DNA of 64,000 bases from DATJGR01 sp041739525 (GTDB lineage: Bacteria; Pseudomonadota; Gammaproteobacteria; Pseudomonadales; Azotimanducaceae): contig JBGSNQ010000158.1 in assembly GCA_041739525.1 (NCBI GenBank), forward strand, positions 124,001-188,000, written 5' to 3'. The position numbers and the translations under genes were made by a program. This document shows, in pieces, positions 41,735-50,872 of this stretch. Position 1 is the stretch's first letter. Every line of letters starts with the position of its first letter. The notes below the pieces were generated by a model, which worked only from the letters and a program-made list of their open reading frames with translations, had not been told where the DNA came from and did not search any database.

Positions 41735-43015
41735 TCAGTCGCGCAGGTCGAGCGTGGTCGCGCCTCCCATGTACGTGCGAAGCGCGTCGGGCACGTGTAC
41801 GCGACCCTCGCCGTCCTGATAGTTCTCCATAACGGCAACCAACGTGCGACCGACCGCCAGGCCGGAACCGTTCAGCGTGTGCACGTATTCAGGCTTTTTC
41901 GTTGCAGGATTGCGATATCGCGCCTGCATTCTGCGCGCCTGGAAGTCGTGATAGTTGCTGCAGGACGAGATCTCGCGATAGCGCTGCTGACCGGGAAGCC
42001 AGACTTCGAGGTCGATGGTTTTCGCCGCTGCGAAGCCCATGTCGCCCGCGCACAGCACCATCGCGCGAAAGGGTAATTCGAGCCGCTTCAGCACTGCCTC
42101 CGCGTGCGAGGTGAGTTCTTCGTGCGCCTGCCGACTCCGCTCAGGGGCGACGATCTGCACGATCTCCACCTTCTCGAACTGATGCTGCCGGATCATGCCG
42201 CGAGTGTCTCTTCCGTAGCTGCCGGCTTCGCTGCGGAAACACGGCGTATGCGACACGTGGCGAATCGGCAAGCGGTCGGCATCGAGAATCTGTTCACGAT
42301 AGAGGTTCGTTACGGGCACTTCGGCGGTGGGAATCAGATACAAATCATGATCGCCGGCAACACGGAACTGATCCTCGGCAAACTTCGGCAACTGGCCCGT
42401 TCCAACTAGCGCATCGCTGTTTACGAGATATGGAACGTAGACTTCCGTATAGCCGTGTTCGGTGATGTGCAGATCGAGCATGAACTGCGTCAACGCGCGC
42501 TGCAGGCGCGCCAGCGCACCGCGAATCACTACGAACCGCGCACCACTGATGCGCGCCGCGGATTCGAAGTCGAGCGCTCCCCGCGCACCCAGGTCGACGT
42601 GATCCTGCGGCGGGAAATTCAGCTGCGTCGGCTCACTCCAGGTACGAAGTTCGACGTTGGCCGTTTCGTTCTGTCCTTCGGGCACGCTGGCATCCGGCAG
42701 ATTCGGAATCGACATGAACAGGGCGTCGATTTCGTCCTGCGCTGCATTGAATCCTGCTTTCGCGGCATCGAGACGGGCACCGAGATCGGCCACTTCGTCC
42801 AGCAGCGGCTGAACGTCGCGGCCAGATGCCTTTGCCTGTCCGATCGACTTGGACTTGGTGTTTCGTTCGTTCTGCAGCCGCTCGGATTCGAGCTGCAGCG
42901 TTTTACGCCGCCCTTCGAGCGCCAGGAAGTGGTCGACGTCGAAGCGATATCCGCGTCGCGCCAGCGCAACACGAACTGCCTCGGGATCTTGTCGAATCGT
43001 TTTCGGGTCGAGCAT
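41735..43015 (-). CDS. serS: Seryl-tRNA synthetase
   Basis: 426 residues from ATG 43015 (MLDPKTIRQDPEAV). The N-terminal antiparallel coiled-coil arm that grips the long variable loop of tRNA-Ser is followed by the class II core: motif 2 HTPCFRSEAGSYGRDTRGMIRQHQFEKVE and motif 3 NGSGLAVGRTLVAVMENYQ. A tRNA-Ser lies 11 kb away. With crcB, rarA, lolA and ftsK it forms a same-strand block as in enterobacteria. Confidence 0.96.
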   Translation of the reverse strand: MLDPKTIRQDPEAVRVALARRGYRFDVDHFLALEGRRKTLQLESERLQNERNTKSKSIGQAKASGRDVQPLLDEVADLGARLDAAKAGFNAAQDEIDALFMSIPNLPDASVPEGQNETANVELRTWSEPTQLNFPPQDHVDLGARGALDFESAARISGARFVVIRGALARLQRALTQFMLDLHITEHGYTEVYVPYLVNSDALVGTGQLPKFAEDQFRVAGDHDLYLIPTAEVPVTNLYREQILDADRLPIRHVSHTPCFRSEAGSYGRDTRGMIRQHQFEKVEIVQIVAPERSRQAHEELTSHAEAVLKRLELPFRAMVLCAGDMGFAAAKTIDLEVWLPGQQRYREISSCSNYHDFQARRMQARYRNPATKKPEYVHTLNGSGLAVGRTLVAVMENYQDGEGRVHVPDALRTYMGGATTLDLRD

Positions 43016-43116
43016 TGTCAGTCTCAGAGAAGCGTCAGTCTCGAAGAAGCCACGCCGCATTGGGGCGCGCCATTCTAGGTGACCGGCGCTGCCGTCTCAA
43101 CCGAACGGGCAGCCGC

Positions 43117-43500
43117 TTACTGCTTCAGCAGCGCGATGGTGGTGACGCCAAGCATCGTCATCAGTATCGATCCGACTACGTGTCCGCCGATGACCGCGCC
43201 CGCCCACAGATATTCCTGGCGCATCAGCAGCGCCGTGCTTTCGGCGGAGAACGTCGAGAATGTGGTGAGGCCGCCGAGGAAACCCGTGGTGATCAGCAGG
43301 CGCAGCTCCGGTGACAGAGACTGGAAGTGATCGATGTAGCCGAGCACGAGGCCGATCAGGTATCCGCCCACGAGATTCGAGACCAGCGTGCCGAGCGGGA
43401 ACATCGGCAAGACCGGGTTCAGGGTTACGCTCAAACCCCAACGCAACCAGGCACCTATCGCCGCTCCGACTCCTACACTGAAGAAGCCATACACGCCCAT
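43117..43500 (-). CDS. crcB: Fluoride-specific channel CrcB/Fluc
   Basis: 127 residues, four membrane helices. Conserved GAWLRWGLS, GTLVSNLVGGYLIG and the pore segment GFLGGLTTFSTFSAE are present. As a dual-topology dimer it exports F-. It lies 11 nt behind rarA, so the fluoride riboswitch seen before many crcB genes has no room here; expression comes from the upstream block. Confidence 0.93.
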   Translation of the reverse strand: MGVYGFFSVGVGAAIGAWLRWGLSVTLNPVLPMFPLGTLVSNLVGGYLIGLVLGYIDHFQSLSPELRLLITTGFLGGLTTFSTFSAESTALLMRQEYLWAGAVIGGHVVGSILMTMLGVTTIALLKQ

Positions 43501-43511
43501 CGCAAATTCCC

Positions 43512-44819
43512 TCAGCGCTTCACCTCGGGGTCGCGTTCCGACCTGAGGCGTTTCAAATGTTCGCCAATGCGTTGCTCGAGACCACGCGGCACCGGCTGGT
43601 AGTAAACGGACGGAGCCATCTCGTCCGGGAAGTAATTCTCTCCCACCGCGAACGCATCGGCTTCGTCGTGCGCATAGCGGTAGCCCGCGCTATATCCAAG
43701 TTCCTTCATCAGGCGCGTTGGCGCATTCCGAAATCGTAGAGGTACATCGTATGACGGACCTGATGCGACCTCCGCGCGCGCCGCGTTGAACGCTGTATAC
43801 ACAGCGTTGCTCTTCGGTACGCACGCGAGATACACCACCGCCTGCGCAATCGCGAGCTCACCTTCCGGTGATCCGAGCCGCAGATACGCATCCCAGGCCG
43901 CCAACGCGATCTGCAAGGCGCGCGGATCTGCGTTACCAATGTCTTCGCTCGCCATGCGCGCCACGCGTCTCGCGATGTACACCGGATCGCAGCCTCCGTC
44001 GAGCATGCGACTCAGCCAGTACAGCGCCGCATCGGGCGCGGTGCCTCGAACCGCTTTGTGAAGCGCAGAGATCTGGTCGTAGAACACATCGCCCTGCTTG
44101 TCGAAGCGGCGTTGCCGCGCGCCAATGACGTCGGCCACGCTGCTGGCGGTGATCCGTTTATCGTCGCCGATTAACTGTGACGCGATCTCGAGCACATTGA
44201 GCAGGCGCCGGCCGTCGCCGTCCGCACTCGCCAACAACAGTGCCCGGGCGTCGTCCGCAATCGAAACGCCGGCAACGTCGAGACCGCGTTCGCGATTGGC
44301 CAACGCACGATCCAGCATGCTGTTCAGGCTGGATTCCTCCAGACGTTTCAGCACGTACACACGCACGCGCGACAACAACGCGCCGATCACTTCGAACGAC
44401 GGGTTCTCCGTGGTTGCACCGATGAACACGACGGTTCCCGCTTCGACGTGCGGCAGGAACGCGTCCTGTTGCGCCTTGTTGAACCGATGCACCTCGTCTA
44501 CGAACAGTACGGTCGCGCGACCGGCAGCAAGTGCGGCACGGGCGGTTTCGATGGCCGCACGGATCTCTTTCACGCCCGACAGCACCGCCGAAATGCTGAT
44601 CCACTCTGCGCCGGCTCGGTCGGCGAGCAATCGCGCGAGCGTGGTTTTCCCTGTGCCTGGAGGCCCCCACAACAGCATCGAATGGATACGGCCGCGCGCA
44701 GCGAGTTCAGCGAGTGGGCGTCCGGGGCCGAGCAGGTGTTCCTGACCAACGAATTCGTCGAGGCGAAGCGGACGCATCCGCGCTGCGAGCGGTTCGCTAG
44801 GAAGGTTTGGGGGCGGCAT
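43512..44819 (-). CDS. rarA: Replication-associated recombination protein A (RarA/MgsA)
   Basis: 435 residues. Clamp-loader-like AAA+ ATPase working at stalled forks. MRPLRLDEFVGQEHLLG, Walker A WGPPGTGKTTLARLLA, Walker B ATVLFVDEVHRFNKAQQDAFLPHVE and sensor ATTENPSFEV are all standard. The C-terminal tetramerisation part has LGYSAGYRYAHDE. Its start overlaps the end of lolA by 23 bp. Confidence 0.95.
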   Translation of the reverse strand: MPPPNLPSEPLAARMRPLRLDEFVGQEHLLGPGRPLAELAARGRIHSMLLWGPPGTGKTTLARLLADRAGAEWISISAVLSGVKEIRAAIETARAALAAGRATVLFVDEVHRFNKAQQDAFLPHVEAGTVVFIGATTENPSFEVIGALLSRVRVYVLKRLEESSLNSMLDRALANRERGLDVAGVSIADDARALLLASADGDGRRLLNVLEIASQLIGDDKRITASSVADVIGARQRRFDKQGDVFYDQISALHKAVRGTAPDAALYWLSRMLDGGCDPVYIARRVARMASEDIGNADPRALQIALAAWDAYLRLGSPEGELAIAQAVVYLACVPKSNAVYTAFNAARAEVASGPSYDVPLRFRNAPTRLMKELGYSAGYRYAHDEADAFAVGENYFPDEMAPSVYYQPVPRGLEQRIGEHLKRLRSERDPEVKR

Positions 44820-45450
44820 CGCCGATCAGGTCTGCATCGGGCGGAACGGTGAACTGAAACTCATCGGCTGAAAGCGGCTGATTCACTTCCAGGTTGTGGA
44901 AACTCACGTCGGTAAGTTGGCCGAGCGAATCCACGATTTCGATTCGCACCAGACGTTTCTCGCTGAAGGTCATGCGAATTTCCGTGTAGATCGCTGCCGG
45001 ATCCTTAGGCGTGAGGCCGAACAGTTCCTGACCGTTGGCATCCTCGCGTTGAACGTCGAACTGGGTTTCGATCTCCGCGGCCGTACCGAGCAGCACCAGT
45101 GCAGGAGTACCTGCGAGCGCGTCTGCCAACGGCTTAACCTGGACCTGCTGCAGATCCGGATCGTATACATAGAGACGATCGCCTACGGTGACGATCGTTT
45201 GCGGATACGGTGCAGACAGAACCCACTTGAACTGCTGCGGTCGCGCGATGCGCACGTAGCCTTCAGACGACTGCAGCAACTCGCGACGTGCACCGAGCAC
45301 CGTCTGCGTGAACTCGGCTTTGAGGTGCTGCACCGGCACGAGCAGCGCCGCAAGTTGTTGCGCAGCACCTGGCGCGCTCGACGCGAGCGCAATTGGCGCC
45401 ATGAGGCCGATTGCAATCGCGCACAGAAAAGCACAAGGGCGGTTACTCAC
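44797..45450 (-). CDS. lolA: Outer-membrane lipoprotein carrier protein LolA
   Basis: 217 residues from the GTG at 45450, which overlaps the ftsK stop; an ATG at 45480 would add ten residues. The signal peptide is CAFLCAIAIGLMAPIALAS. Periplasmic chaperone that takes lipoproteins from LolCDE to LolB. Family segments: LKAEFTQTVL, EGYVRIARPQQFKWVLSAPYPQ, LYVYDPDLQQVQVKPL and SFHNLEVNQPLSADEFQF. The di-heme lipoprotein at 3.3 kb could be a client. Confidence 0.9.
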   Translation of the reverse strand: MSNRPCAFLCAIAIGLMAPIALASSAPGAAQQLAALLVPVQHLKAEFTQTVLGARRELLQSSEGYVRIARPQQFKWVLSAPYPQTIVTVGDRLYVYDPDLQQVQVKPLADALAGTPALVLLGTAAEIETQFDVQREDANGQELFGLTPKDPAAIYTEIRMTFSEKRLVRIEIVDSLGQLTDVSFHNLEVNQPLSADEFQFTVPPDADLIGDAAPKPS

Positions 45451-47716
45451 GATTCGGTACGAGCACCTCGCGCGAACCATTCGTGTTCATGCTGCTGACG
45501 ACACCCGCTGCCTCCATCGACTCGACCAGGCGCGCCGCGCGGTTGTAGCCGATACGGAGTTTGCGTTGCACCGCAGATATCGATGCGCGGCGCGATTCGA
45601 GCACGAACGCCACGGCTTCGTCGTACAGCGCATCGTCCTGTTCTGCGGAACCGCCTTCTTCGCCGCCTTGCTCACCGCCGAAATCACCGAAGTCGCCGCC
45701 CTCGCTAAGCACGTCGGCGAGGTAGTCCGGGCCGCCTCGGCCTTTGAGGTCTTTGACGATTCGATGCACCTCTTCATCCGACACGAAGGCCCCGTGCACG
45801 CGCGTAGGCAATGCCGTACCCGGCGGCAGATACAGCATGTCGCCGTGGCCCAACAGTTGTTCGGCGCCGCCCTGGTCCATGATGGTGCGCGAGTCGATCT
45901 TCGACGAGACCTGGTAGCCGATGCGCGCCGGGATGTTCGCCTTGATCAAACCCGTGATCACATCGACCGACGGGCGTTGCGTCGCGAGTACCAGGTGAAT
46001 GCCGGCTGCACGCGCCTTCTGTGCGATGCGCGCGATCAGTTGCTCCACCTTCTTGCCGACGATCATCATCATGTCGGCGAATTCGTCGATCACCACCACG
46101 ATATACGGCAAATGGAGAAGGTCCGGCGCATCGACGCCTGAGTCAGCAGGCCACAATGGATCCTTCACGTCGCCGCCCTCGACGCGCTTGTTGTATCCCG
46201 CCAGGTTGCGAACCCCCAGCGCAGACATCAACCGATAGCGGCGATCCATTTCTGCGACGCACCACCGCAACGCTTGTACGGCTTCCTTCATGTCGGTGAC
46301 GACCGGAGTCAGCAGGTGAGGAATGCCCTCATAGACCGACAGTTCCAACATCTTCGGGTCGACCAGAATGAGCCGAACCTGCTCGGGCGTGGCTTTGTAC
46401 AGGATGCTCAGAAGCATCGCGTTGACACCAACCGACTTGCCCGACCCAGTTGTGCCGGCAACCAGCAAGTGCGGCATCTTCGTGACGTCTGCGACTACGG
46501 GTTCGCCGGCGATGTCCTTGCCAAGCGCCAGCGTCAAGGGCGACTTCGAAGATTGATAGACCTCCGAGGTAACGAGTTCTTTCAGGCGCACGATGCTGCG
46601 CTTCTCGTTCGGAATCTCTATTCCTACCACCGATTTGCCTGGGATGACCTCGACGATTCGAACGCTGACCACGGCCAGCGAACGCGCCAGATCCTTCGCC
46701 AGGCCGCTGATGCGACTGACCTTGAGACCGGGAGCAGGTTGGATCTCGAACCGCGTAACAACCGGTCCGGGCAACACCGACACCACTTCGGCGTCGATGC
46801 CGAAGTCCTTCAGCTTCAGCTCGAGCAGCCGCGACATGCCTTCAAGCGACTCCCCGGAGAATTCTGCGCTGTGGGGCTCTTCGGCATCGTCCAGTAAGGA
46901 AAAATCCGGCAACTCAGCGGAGCTGTTGATCTCGAACAACGGCTGTTGGCGCGGTTTTTTCGTCGGCCGTTGTTCCGGCCGCTCCCGCTCGGCTACTACC
47001 GCCTGGATCTCAGGCGCTTTCTTCGCTGCCCGCTTGCGCTGGTGCGTTTCGAGCGCAACTACGCGATGCGCACTCAGCTCGCGTATAGCCGCATGCCTTT
47101 CGCGTCGTTCCGTCAAACGGTCGCGCCAGTAATCGATGAATCGCATCAGATGACCCGACAACCGTCGAATCCAGCCGCCCGTCTGTTCCGCAAGGTCGAA
47201 CCATGAAAAGCCGATGGCGGTTTGAGCGCCAGTGAAGAACCCGACCAACGCCAACAGTGTCAGGCCGACCCAGTTCAGCAGCGGCATGCCAATCTGAACG
47301 AGCCAACTTCCAACCATTCCGCCCGGGCCCGCTGGCAGCCCCAACGACGACGCAATGTGGAGGCGCGCGAGCACGGCGCCGCAGAGAATTCCGATCAACC
47401 ACCCCGCAAGACGCAGCGATGCGCGCGGCCAATCCCACGCAACCAGTCGCATCGTGCGAAATCCGGCGTAAACGAGCGCAATCGGAACGACGTAGGCCAT
47501 TGCGCCAAACAGAGAAAACAGGACGTCGGAGAACCAGGCGCCGCTGCGGCCCACGAGGTTGTTAACCGACAGCCCCGTGCCGTGTAACGACCAGGCGGGG
47601 TCCATCGGGGAATACGAGAACAGCGCGAGCATTGTGAATAACGCAAGCGCCAGCGACGCGATCAAGCCGACTTCTCTAAGGGGCGCCGCGGGGGACATCG
47701 AACGAGTTGTACTCAC
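45443..47716 (-). CDS. ftsK: DNA translocase FtsK
   Basis: 757 residues from GTG 47716 (ATG 47698 is also possible). Septal motor that pumps chromosomes and activates XerCD at dif. Four N-terminal membrane helices (about 15-190) are followed by a short linker, much shorter than in E. coli. The motor has Walker A VAGTTGSGKSVGVNAML, Walker B VVVIDEFADMMM and LATQRPSVDVITG. The C-terminal gamma winged helix is FVLESRRASISAVQRKLRIG. Confidence 0.95.
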   Translation of the reverse strand: MSTTRSMSPAAPLREVGLIASLALALFTMLALFSYSPMDPAWSLHGTGLSVNNLVGRSGAWFSDVLFSLFGAMAYVVPIALVYAGFRTMRLVAWDWPRASLRLAGWLIGILCGAVLARLHIASSLGLPAGPGGMVGSWLVQIGMPLLNWVGLTLLALVGFFTGAQTAIGFSWFDLAEQTGGWIRRLSGHLMRFIDYWRDRLTERRERHAAIRELSAHRVVALETHQRKRAAKKAPEIQAVVAERERPEQRPTKKPRQQPLFEINSSAELPDFSLLDDAEEPHSAEFSGESLEGMSRLLELKLKDFGIDAEVVSVLPGPVVTRFEIQPAPGLKVSRISGLAKDLARSLAVVSVRIVEVIPGKSVVGIEIPNEKRSIVRLKELVTSEVYQSSKSPLTLALGKDIAGEPVVADVTKMPHLLVAGTTGSGKSVGVNAMLLSILYKATPEQVRLILVDPKMLELSVYEGIPHLLTPVVTDMKEAVQALRWCVAEMDRRYRLMSALGVRNLAGYNKRVEGGDVKDPLWPADSGVDAPDLLHLPYIVVVIDEFADMMMIVGKKVEQLIARIAQKARAAGIHLVLATQRPSVDVITGLIKANIPARIGYQVSSKIDSRTIMDQGGAEQLLGHGDMLYLPPGTALPTRVHGAFVSDEEVHRIVKDLKGRGGPDYLADVLSEGGDFGDFGGEQGGEEGGSAEQDDALYDEAVAFVLESRRASISAVQRKLRIGYNRAARLVESMEAAGVVSSMNTNGSREVLVPNRE

Positions 47717-47831
47717 GATTCACACCGTTATGATCGTCGTGGGAGTCTACCCCTATCCGGCGAGCGGCACAAATTTCTCATTCATTTCAGAACGTTACTC
47801 CCACTTCTTAGAACTGCTTTAGAAAGCTGCC

Positions 47832-47859
47832 TTGGCAGCACAACCCCTTCGCGTATGAT
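47832..47859 (+). promoter_or_regulatory. Sigma-70 promoter of the PA4642-like/trxB operon
   Basis: TTGGCA (47832-47837), 16 bp, TATGAT (47854-47859): five of six matches in each hexamer. It lies 24 bp before the first ATG, in the divergent gap with ftsK. Confidence 0.65.
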
Positions 47860-47883
47860 GGCGCCTTTCACGCGAGCAGCCTA

Positions 47884-48192
47884 ATGCGACCTGACAAGAA
47901 GATCATCACTGACGAGGTGTGGGACGACGCGCGCGTTCGAAGTTTCCTTTCGCCCAAAACGCCTCAGGGCGCCGACGCGCCGGATTTCCTGCTACTCCTG
48001 GGCGCCTATCGGGCGATGCGGGTAGAGGACTTCGCGCGCTTCATCCGGTTCTTCGTAGAAGAGAAACGCGATCTGAACGCCACGAACGAAGGCGGACAAA
48101 CGTTCGTGGAGCTGATCGCGTCACACCGCCACGGCAAACCCTTCGCCGAAATCATGTCCGGGGCCGGCGCGCGCTCCGCCCGAGCGCACTGA
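47884..48192 (+). CDS. PA4642-family small protein
   Basis: 102 residues, soluble. The pattern RPDKKIITDEVWDDARVRSFL, LLGAYRAMRVEDFARFIRFFVEEKRDLNATNEGGQTF matches a family of short proteins named after Pseudomonas PA4642, which I recall and did not search. The C-terminal half looks like a single ankyrin-like helix pair. Function unknown. It is followed 2 nt later by trxB, so the two are co-expressed. Confidence 0.7.
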   Translation: MRPDKKIITDEVWDDARVRSFLSPKTPQGADAPDFLLLLGAYRAMRVEDFARFIRFFVEEKRDLNATNEGGQTFVELIASHRHGKPFAEIMSGAGARSARAH

Positions 48193-48194
48193 AC

Positions 48195-49172
48195 ATGGCT
48201 GAGACCAAGCATCATCGGCTCGTGATCCTTGGATCGGGTCCGGCCGGCTATACGGCTGCGCTTTACGCAGCTCGCGCCAATTTGGACCCGCTGATGATAA
48301 CCGGTATCGAAATCGGCGGCCAACTGACGACCACCACCGAGGTGGACAATTGGCCAGGCGATGCGGACGGCGTGCAAGGCCCGGAATTGATGGACCGGAT
48401 GCGGCGTCACGTCGAACGTTTTCAGGTGAAGACCGTTCACGACCACGTTCACACGGTGCGTCTGAGCAAGCGGCCCGTCGAACTGGTTGGAGACACGGGC
48501 ACATACACCTGCGATGCACTGATCATCGCCACGGGCGCCACCGCGAAGTATCTCGGCCTGCCATCCGAGCAGGCCTTCATGGGTAAAGGCGTATCCGCGT
48601 GCGCGACCTGCGACGGCTTCTTCTATCGCGGCCAGGAAGTTGCGGTGATCGGCGGCGGCAACACTGCGGTCGAAGAAGCGCTGTACCTTGCGAACATTGC
48701 CAAGCGTGTGGTGCTGGTCCATCGACGCGACTCACTGCGCGCCGAGAAGATCATGCAGGATCGAATCTTCGAGAAGGTGCGTGAAGGCAAGATCGAGCTC
48801 GTTTGGAACCACCAGCTCGACGGAGTGCTCGGTAACGAAGGTGGTGTGACAGGGGTGCGCCTCGCTCACACGAACGGACGCGAGCATCGGGAGGTTCCGC
48901 TTTCCGGCGTTTTCATCGCGATTGGTCACACGCCGAACACCGGCATCTTCGAGGGCCAGCTCGACATGCAAGGTGGGTACATCCGCGTTGCGACGGGCCT
49001 GGACGGAAACGCAACCGCGACGAGCGCGCCAGGCGTGTTCGCTGCGGGTGACGTGGCCGATCACGTGTATCGGCAAGCCATTACATCTGCAGGATTCGGT
49101 TGCATGGCTGCGCTGGACGCCGAGCGTTATCTCGACGCGTTGGCGAAGCGGAGACCCGTGACACCGGCGTGA
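48195..49172 (+). CDS. trxB: Thioredoxin-disulfide reductase
   Basis: 325 residues from ATG 48195. NADPH flavoenzyme keeping thioredoxin reduced. FAD loop ILGSGPAGYTAALYAARANL, active-site pair in SACATCDGFFYRG, NADPH loop VIGGGNTAVEEALYL, and C-terminal FAD segment GVFAAGDVADHVYRQAITSAGFGCMAALDAE (given in part). The open frame extends upstream into the previous gene, but the family start is as chosen. It likely supplies MsrB and the glutathione peroxidase-type enzyme. Confidence 0.95.
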   Translation: MAETKHHRLVILGSGPAGYTAALYAARANLDPLMITGIEIGGQLTTTTEVDNWPGDADGVQGPELMDRMRRHVERFQVKTVHDHVHTVRLSKRPVELVGDTGTYTCDALIIATGATAKYLGLPSEQAFMGKGVSACATCDGFFYRGQEVAVIGGGNTAVEEALYLANIAKRVVLVHRRDSLRAEKIMQDRIFEKVREGKIELVWNHQLDGVLGNEGGVTGVRLAHTNGREHREVPLSGVFIAIGHTPNTGIFEGQLDMQGGYIRVATGLDGNATATSAPGVFAAGDVADHVYRQAITSAGFGCMAALDAERYLDALAKRRPVTPA

Positions 49173-49176
49173 TCGA

Positions 49177-49878
49177 ATGCGACGCCCGATCCTACTGCGT
49201 CCGAACGATTCGTCCTTCCCCTCCCCGGATCTCGCACTGACCGAACCCAACGGTCTGCTGGCGATCGGCGGCGACCTGTCGCCGGCGCGGCTGTTGAATG
49301 CCTACATTCACGGCATCTTTCCGTGGTTCAGCGACGATACAGGTCCGATCATGTGGTGGTCGCCGGATCCGCGCGCGGTGTTCCTTCCGAATAGCGTCAA
49401 GGTGTCGCGAAGTCTGCGGCGCACGCTCGCTCGCGGCGAATACCAGGTTCGTTTCGACACCTCATTCGATGACGTAGTTCGTGGATGTGCGGCACCGCGA
49501 GACGGCGATCGCCGAACGTGGATCACACCGATGATCCGCGAGGCATACGGCGAGTTGCATAGGCTTGGTTATGCTCACTCTGTGGAGACGTGGATGGACG
49601 GTGAACTGGCTGGCGGGCTCTACGGCATATCGGTCGGACGGATGTTCTTTGGCGAGTCCATGTTCGCGCGCAGATCCGACGCATCGAAAGTGGCCCTTGT
49701 TCTTCTGGCGCAGCAACTCGAGAAATGGCGGTTCGAGTTGATCGACTGTCAGGTCATGAATCCGCATCTTCAATCGCTCGGGGCGACGGAGATGCCCCGC
49801 CGAGAATTCCTCACTCGGCTGCGCAATAATCCCCGCGACGCCACCCGCCGCGGTCCCTGGCAATTCGATGAACGATGA
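49177..49878 (+). CDS. aat: Leucyl/phenylalanyl-tRNA--protein transferase
   Basis: 233 residues. It puts Leu or Phe on N-terminal Lys/Arg of proteins to mark them for ClpS-ClpAP. Motifs: FPSPDLALTEPNGLLAIGGDLSPARLL, YIHGIFPWF, MWWSPDPRAVF, GGLYGISVGRMFFGESMF and IDCQVMNPHLQSLGA. It overlaps bpt by 11 bp. Confidence 0.95.
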   Translation: MRRPILLRPNDSSFPSPDLALTEPNGLLAIGGDLSPARLLNAYIHGIFPWFSDDTGPIMWWSPDPRAVFLPNSVKVSRSLRRTLARGEYQVRFDTSFDDVVRGCAAPRDGDRRTWITPMIREAYGELHRLGYAHSVETWMDGELAGGLYGISVGRMFFGESMFARRSDASKVALVLLAQQLEKWRFELIDCQVMNPHLQSLGATEMPRREFLTRLRNNPRDATRRGPWQFDER

Positions 49879-50578
49879 GCTGAGCGAGAAACAGTTCTTT
49901 CTGACTCCGCCGCATTCCTGCAGCTACCTGGAAAATCGCACCGCGCGGACGCTGTTTCTCGATCCTCGCGAAGTGGTCAACTCGACGATCTATGGCCGAT
50001 TGACGAATGCCGGTTTTCGCCGCAGCGGAAGCCATCTCTATCGGCCGTATTGCGATGGGTGCAGCGCATGCGTGCCTTCTCGAGTACCGGTGGAAGATTT
50101 TCGTTGGTCGCGGCGATTTCGACGTATTCAGCGAGCCAACGTCGGCGTAACGGCCACGATGCGCGAAGCCGCCTTCGCCGATCAGTACTACTCGCTTTAT
50201 GCGCGCTACATCGAAGGGCGCCATTCCGACGGCGACATGTATCCGCCGAACGTCGATCAATTCCGATCCTTTCTGCTCAGCAGCTGGAGCAACTCGGCGT
50301 TTCTGGTGCTCGAAGAGGCAGGCCGGATCATTGGAGTTGCCGTCACAGATCGTGTACCCGACGGCTTGTCGGCAATATACACATTCTTCGACCCGGCACT
50401 GGGCAGACGCAGCATCGGCGTGCTCGCGGTGCTTGCTCAGATCGAGTATTGCCAGCGGAACATGATTCCGTACCTGTACCTCGGATACTGGGTCCGAGAC
50501 AGTCCGAAGATGCGGTACAAGACCGACTATCGCCCCATCGAACTATTGGTCAGGAAGCGCTGGGTTCGCCTCACCTGA
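49868..50578 (+). CDS. bpt: Aspartate/glutamate leucyltransferase Bpt
   Basis: 236 residues, N-end-rule aminoacyltransferase (ATE-like). It leucylates proteins starting with Asp or Glu. Cys-rich N-terminal part: HSCSYLENRTARTLFLDP and YRPYCDGCSACVPSRVPV. C-terminal GNAT-like part: AIYTFFDPALGRRSIGVLAVLAQIEYC and LYLGYWVRDSPKMRYKTDYRP. It is absent from E. coli but common in other proteobacteria. Here it sits between aat and infA, with clpA and clpS next door. Confidence 0.94.
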   Translation: MNDELSEKQFFLTPPHSCSYLENRTARTLFLDPREVVNSTIYGRLTNAGFRRSGSHLYRPYCDGCSACVPSRVPVEDFRWSRRFRRIQRANVGVTATMREAAFADQYYSLYARYIEGRHSDGDMYPPNVDQFRSFLLSSWSNSAFLVLEEAGRIIGVAVTDRVPDGLSAIYTFFDPALGRRSIGVLAVLAQIEYCQRNMIPYLYLGYWVRDSPKMRYKTDYRPIELLVRKRWVRLT

Positions 50579-50593
50579 TTGGTGGACGTCGTT

Positions 50594-50622
50594 TTGCCTT
50601 TCCGTATTGCTTGCGGCAGAAT
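50594..50622 (+). promoter_or_regulatory. Possible infA promoter
   Basis: TTGCCT (50594-50599), 17 bp, CAGAAT (50617-50622), 31 bp before the infA ATG. Each hexamer matches consensus at four positions, with ideal spacing. Confidence 0.4.
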
Positions 50623-50653
50623 GCGCGACGCTTTTGGGAACGCTGCGGAGAGT

Positions 50654-50872
50654 ATGGCGAAGGAAGAACAGATCGAAATGGAGGGGACCATCGTGGACAC
50701 GCTCCCCAATACGATGTTCCGAGTAGAGCTCGACAACGGCCACGTTGTTACAGCGCACATCTCCGGGAAAATGCGCAAGAACTACATCCGATTGATCACC
50801 GGCGACCGTGTGAAAGTAGAACTGACGCCCTACGACCTGTCGAAGGGGCGCATCACGTTTCGCGCGCGGTAG
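50654..50872 (+). CDS. infA: Translation initiation factor IF-1
   Basis: 72 residues, exact IF-1 length, S1-type OB fold: MAKEEQIEMEGTIVDTLPNT, HVVTAHISGKMRKNYIRL and GDRVKVELTPYDLSKGRI. The ATG at 50654 follows GGAGAGT closely. The 3' end overlaps convergent clpA by 20 bp, so transcripts of the two genes are complementary at their ends. Confidence 0.97.
   Translation: MAKEEQIEMEGTIVDTLPNTMFRVELDNGHVVTAHISGKMRKNYIRLITGDRVKVELTPYDLSKGRITFRAR

Noticed and set aside
43501..43512. Fluoride riboswitch before crcB
   Set aside because: Only 11 nt separate rarA and crcB; there is no room for the aptamer.
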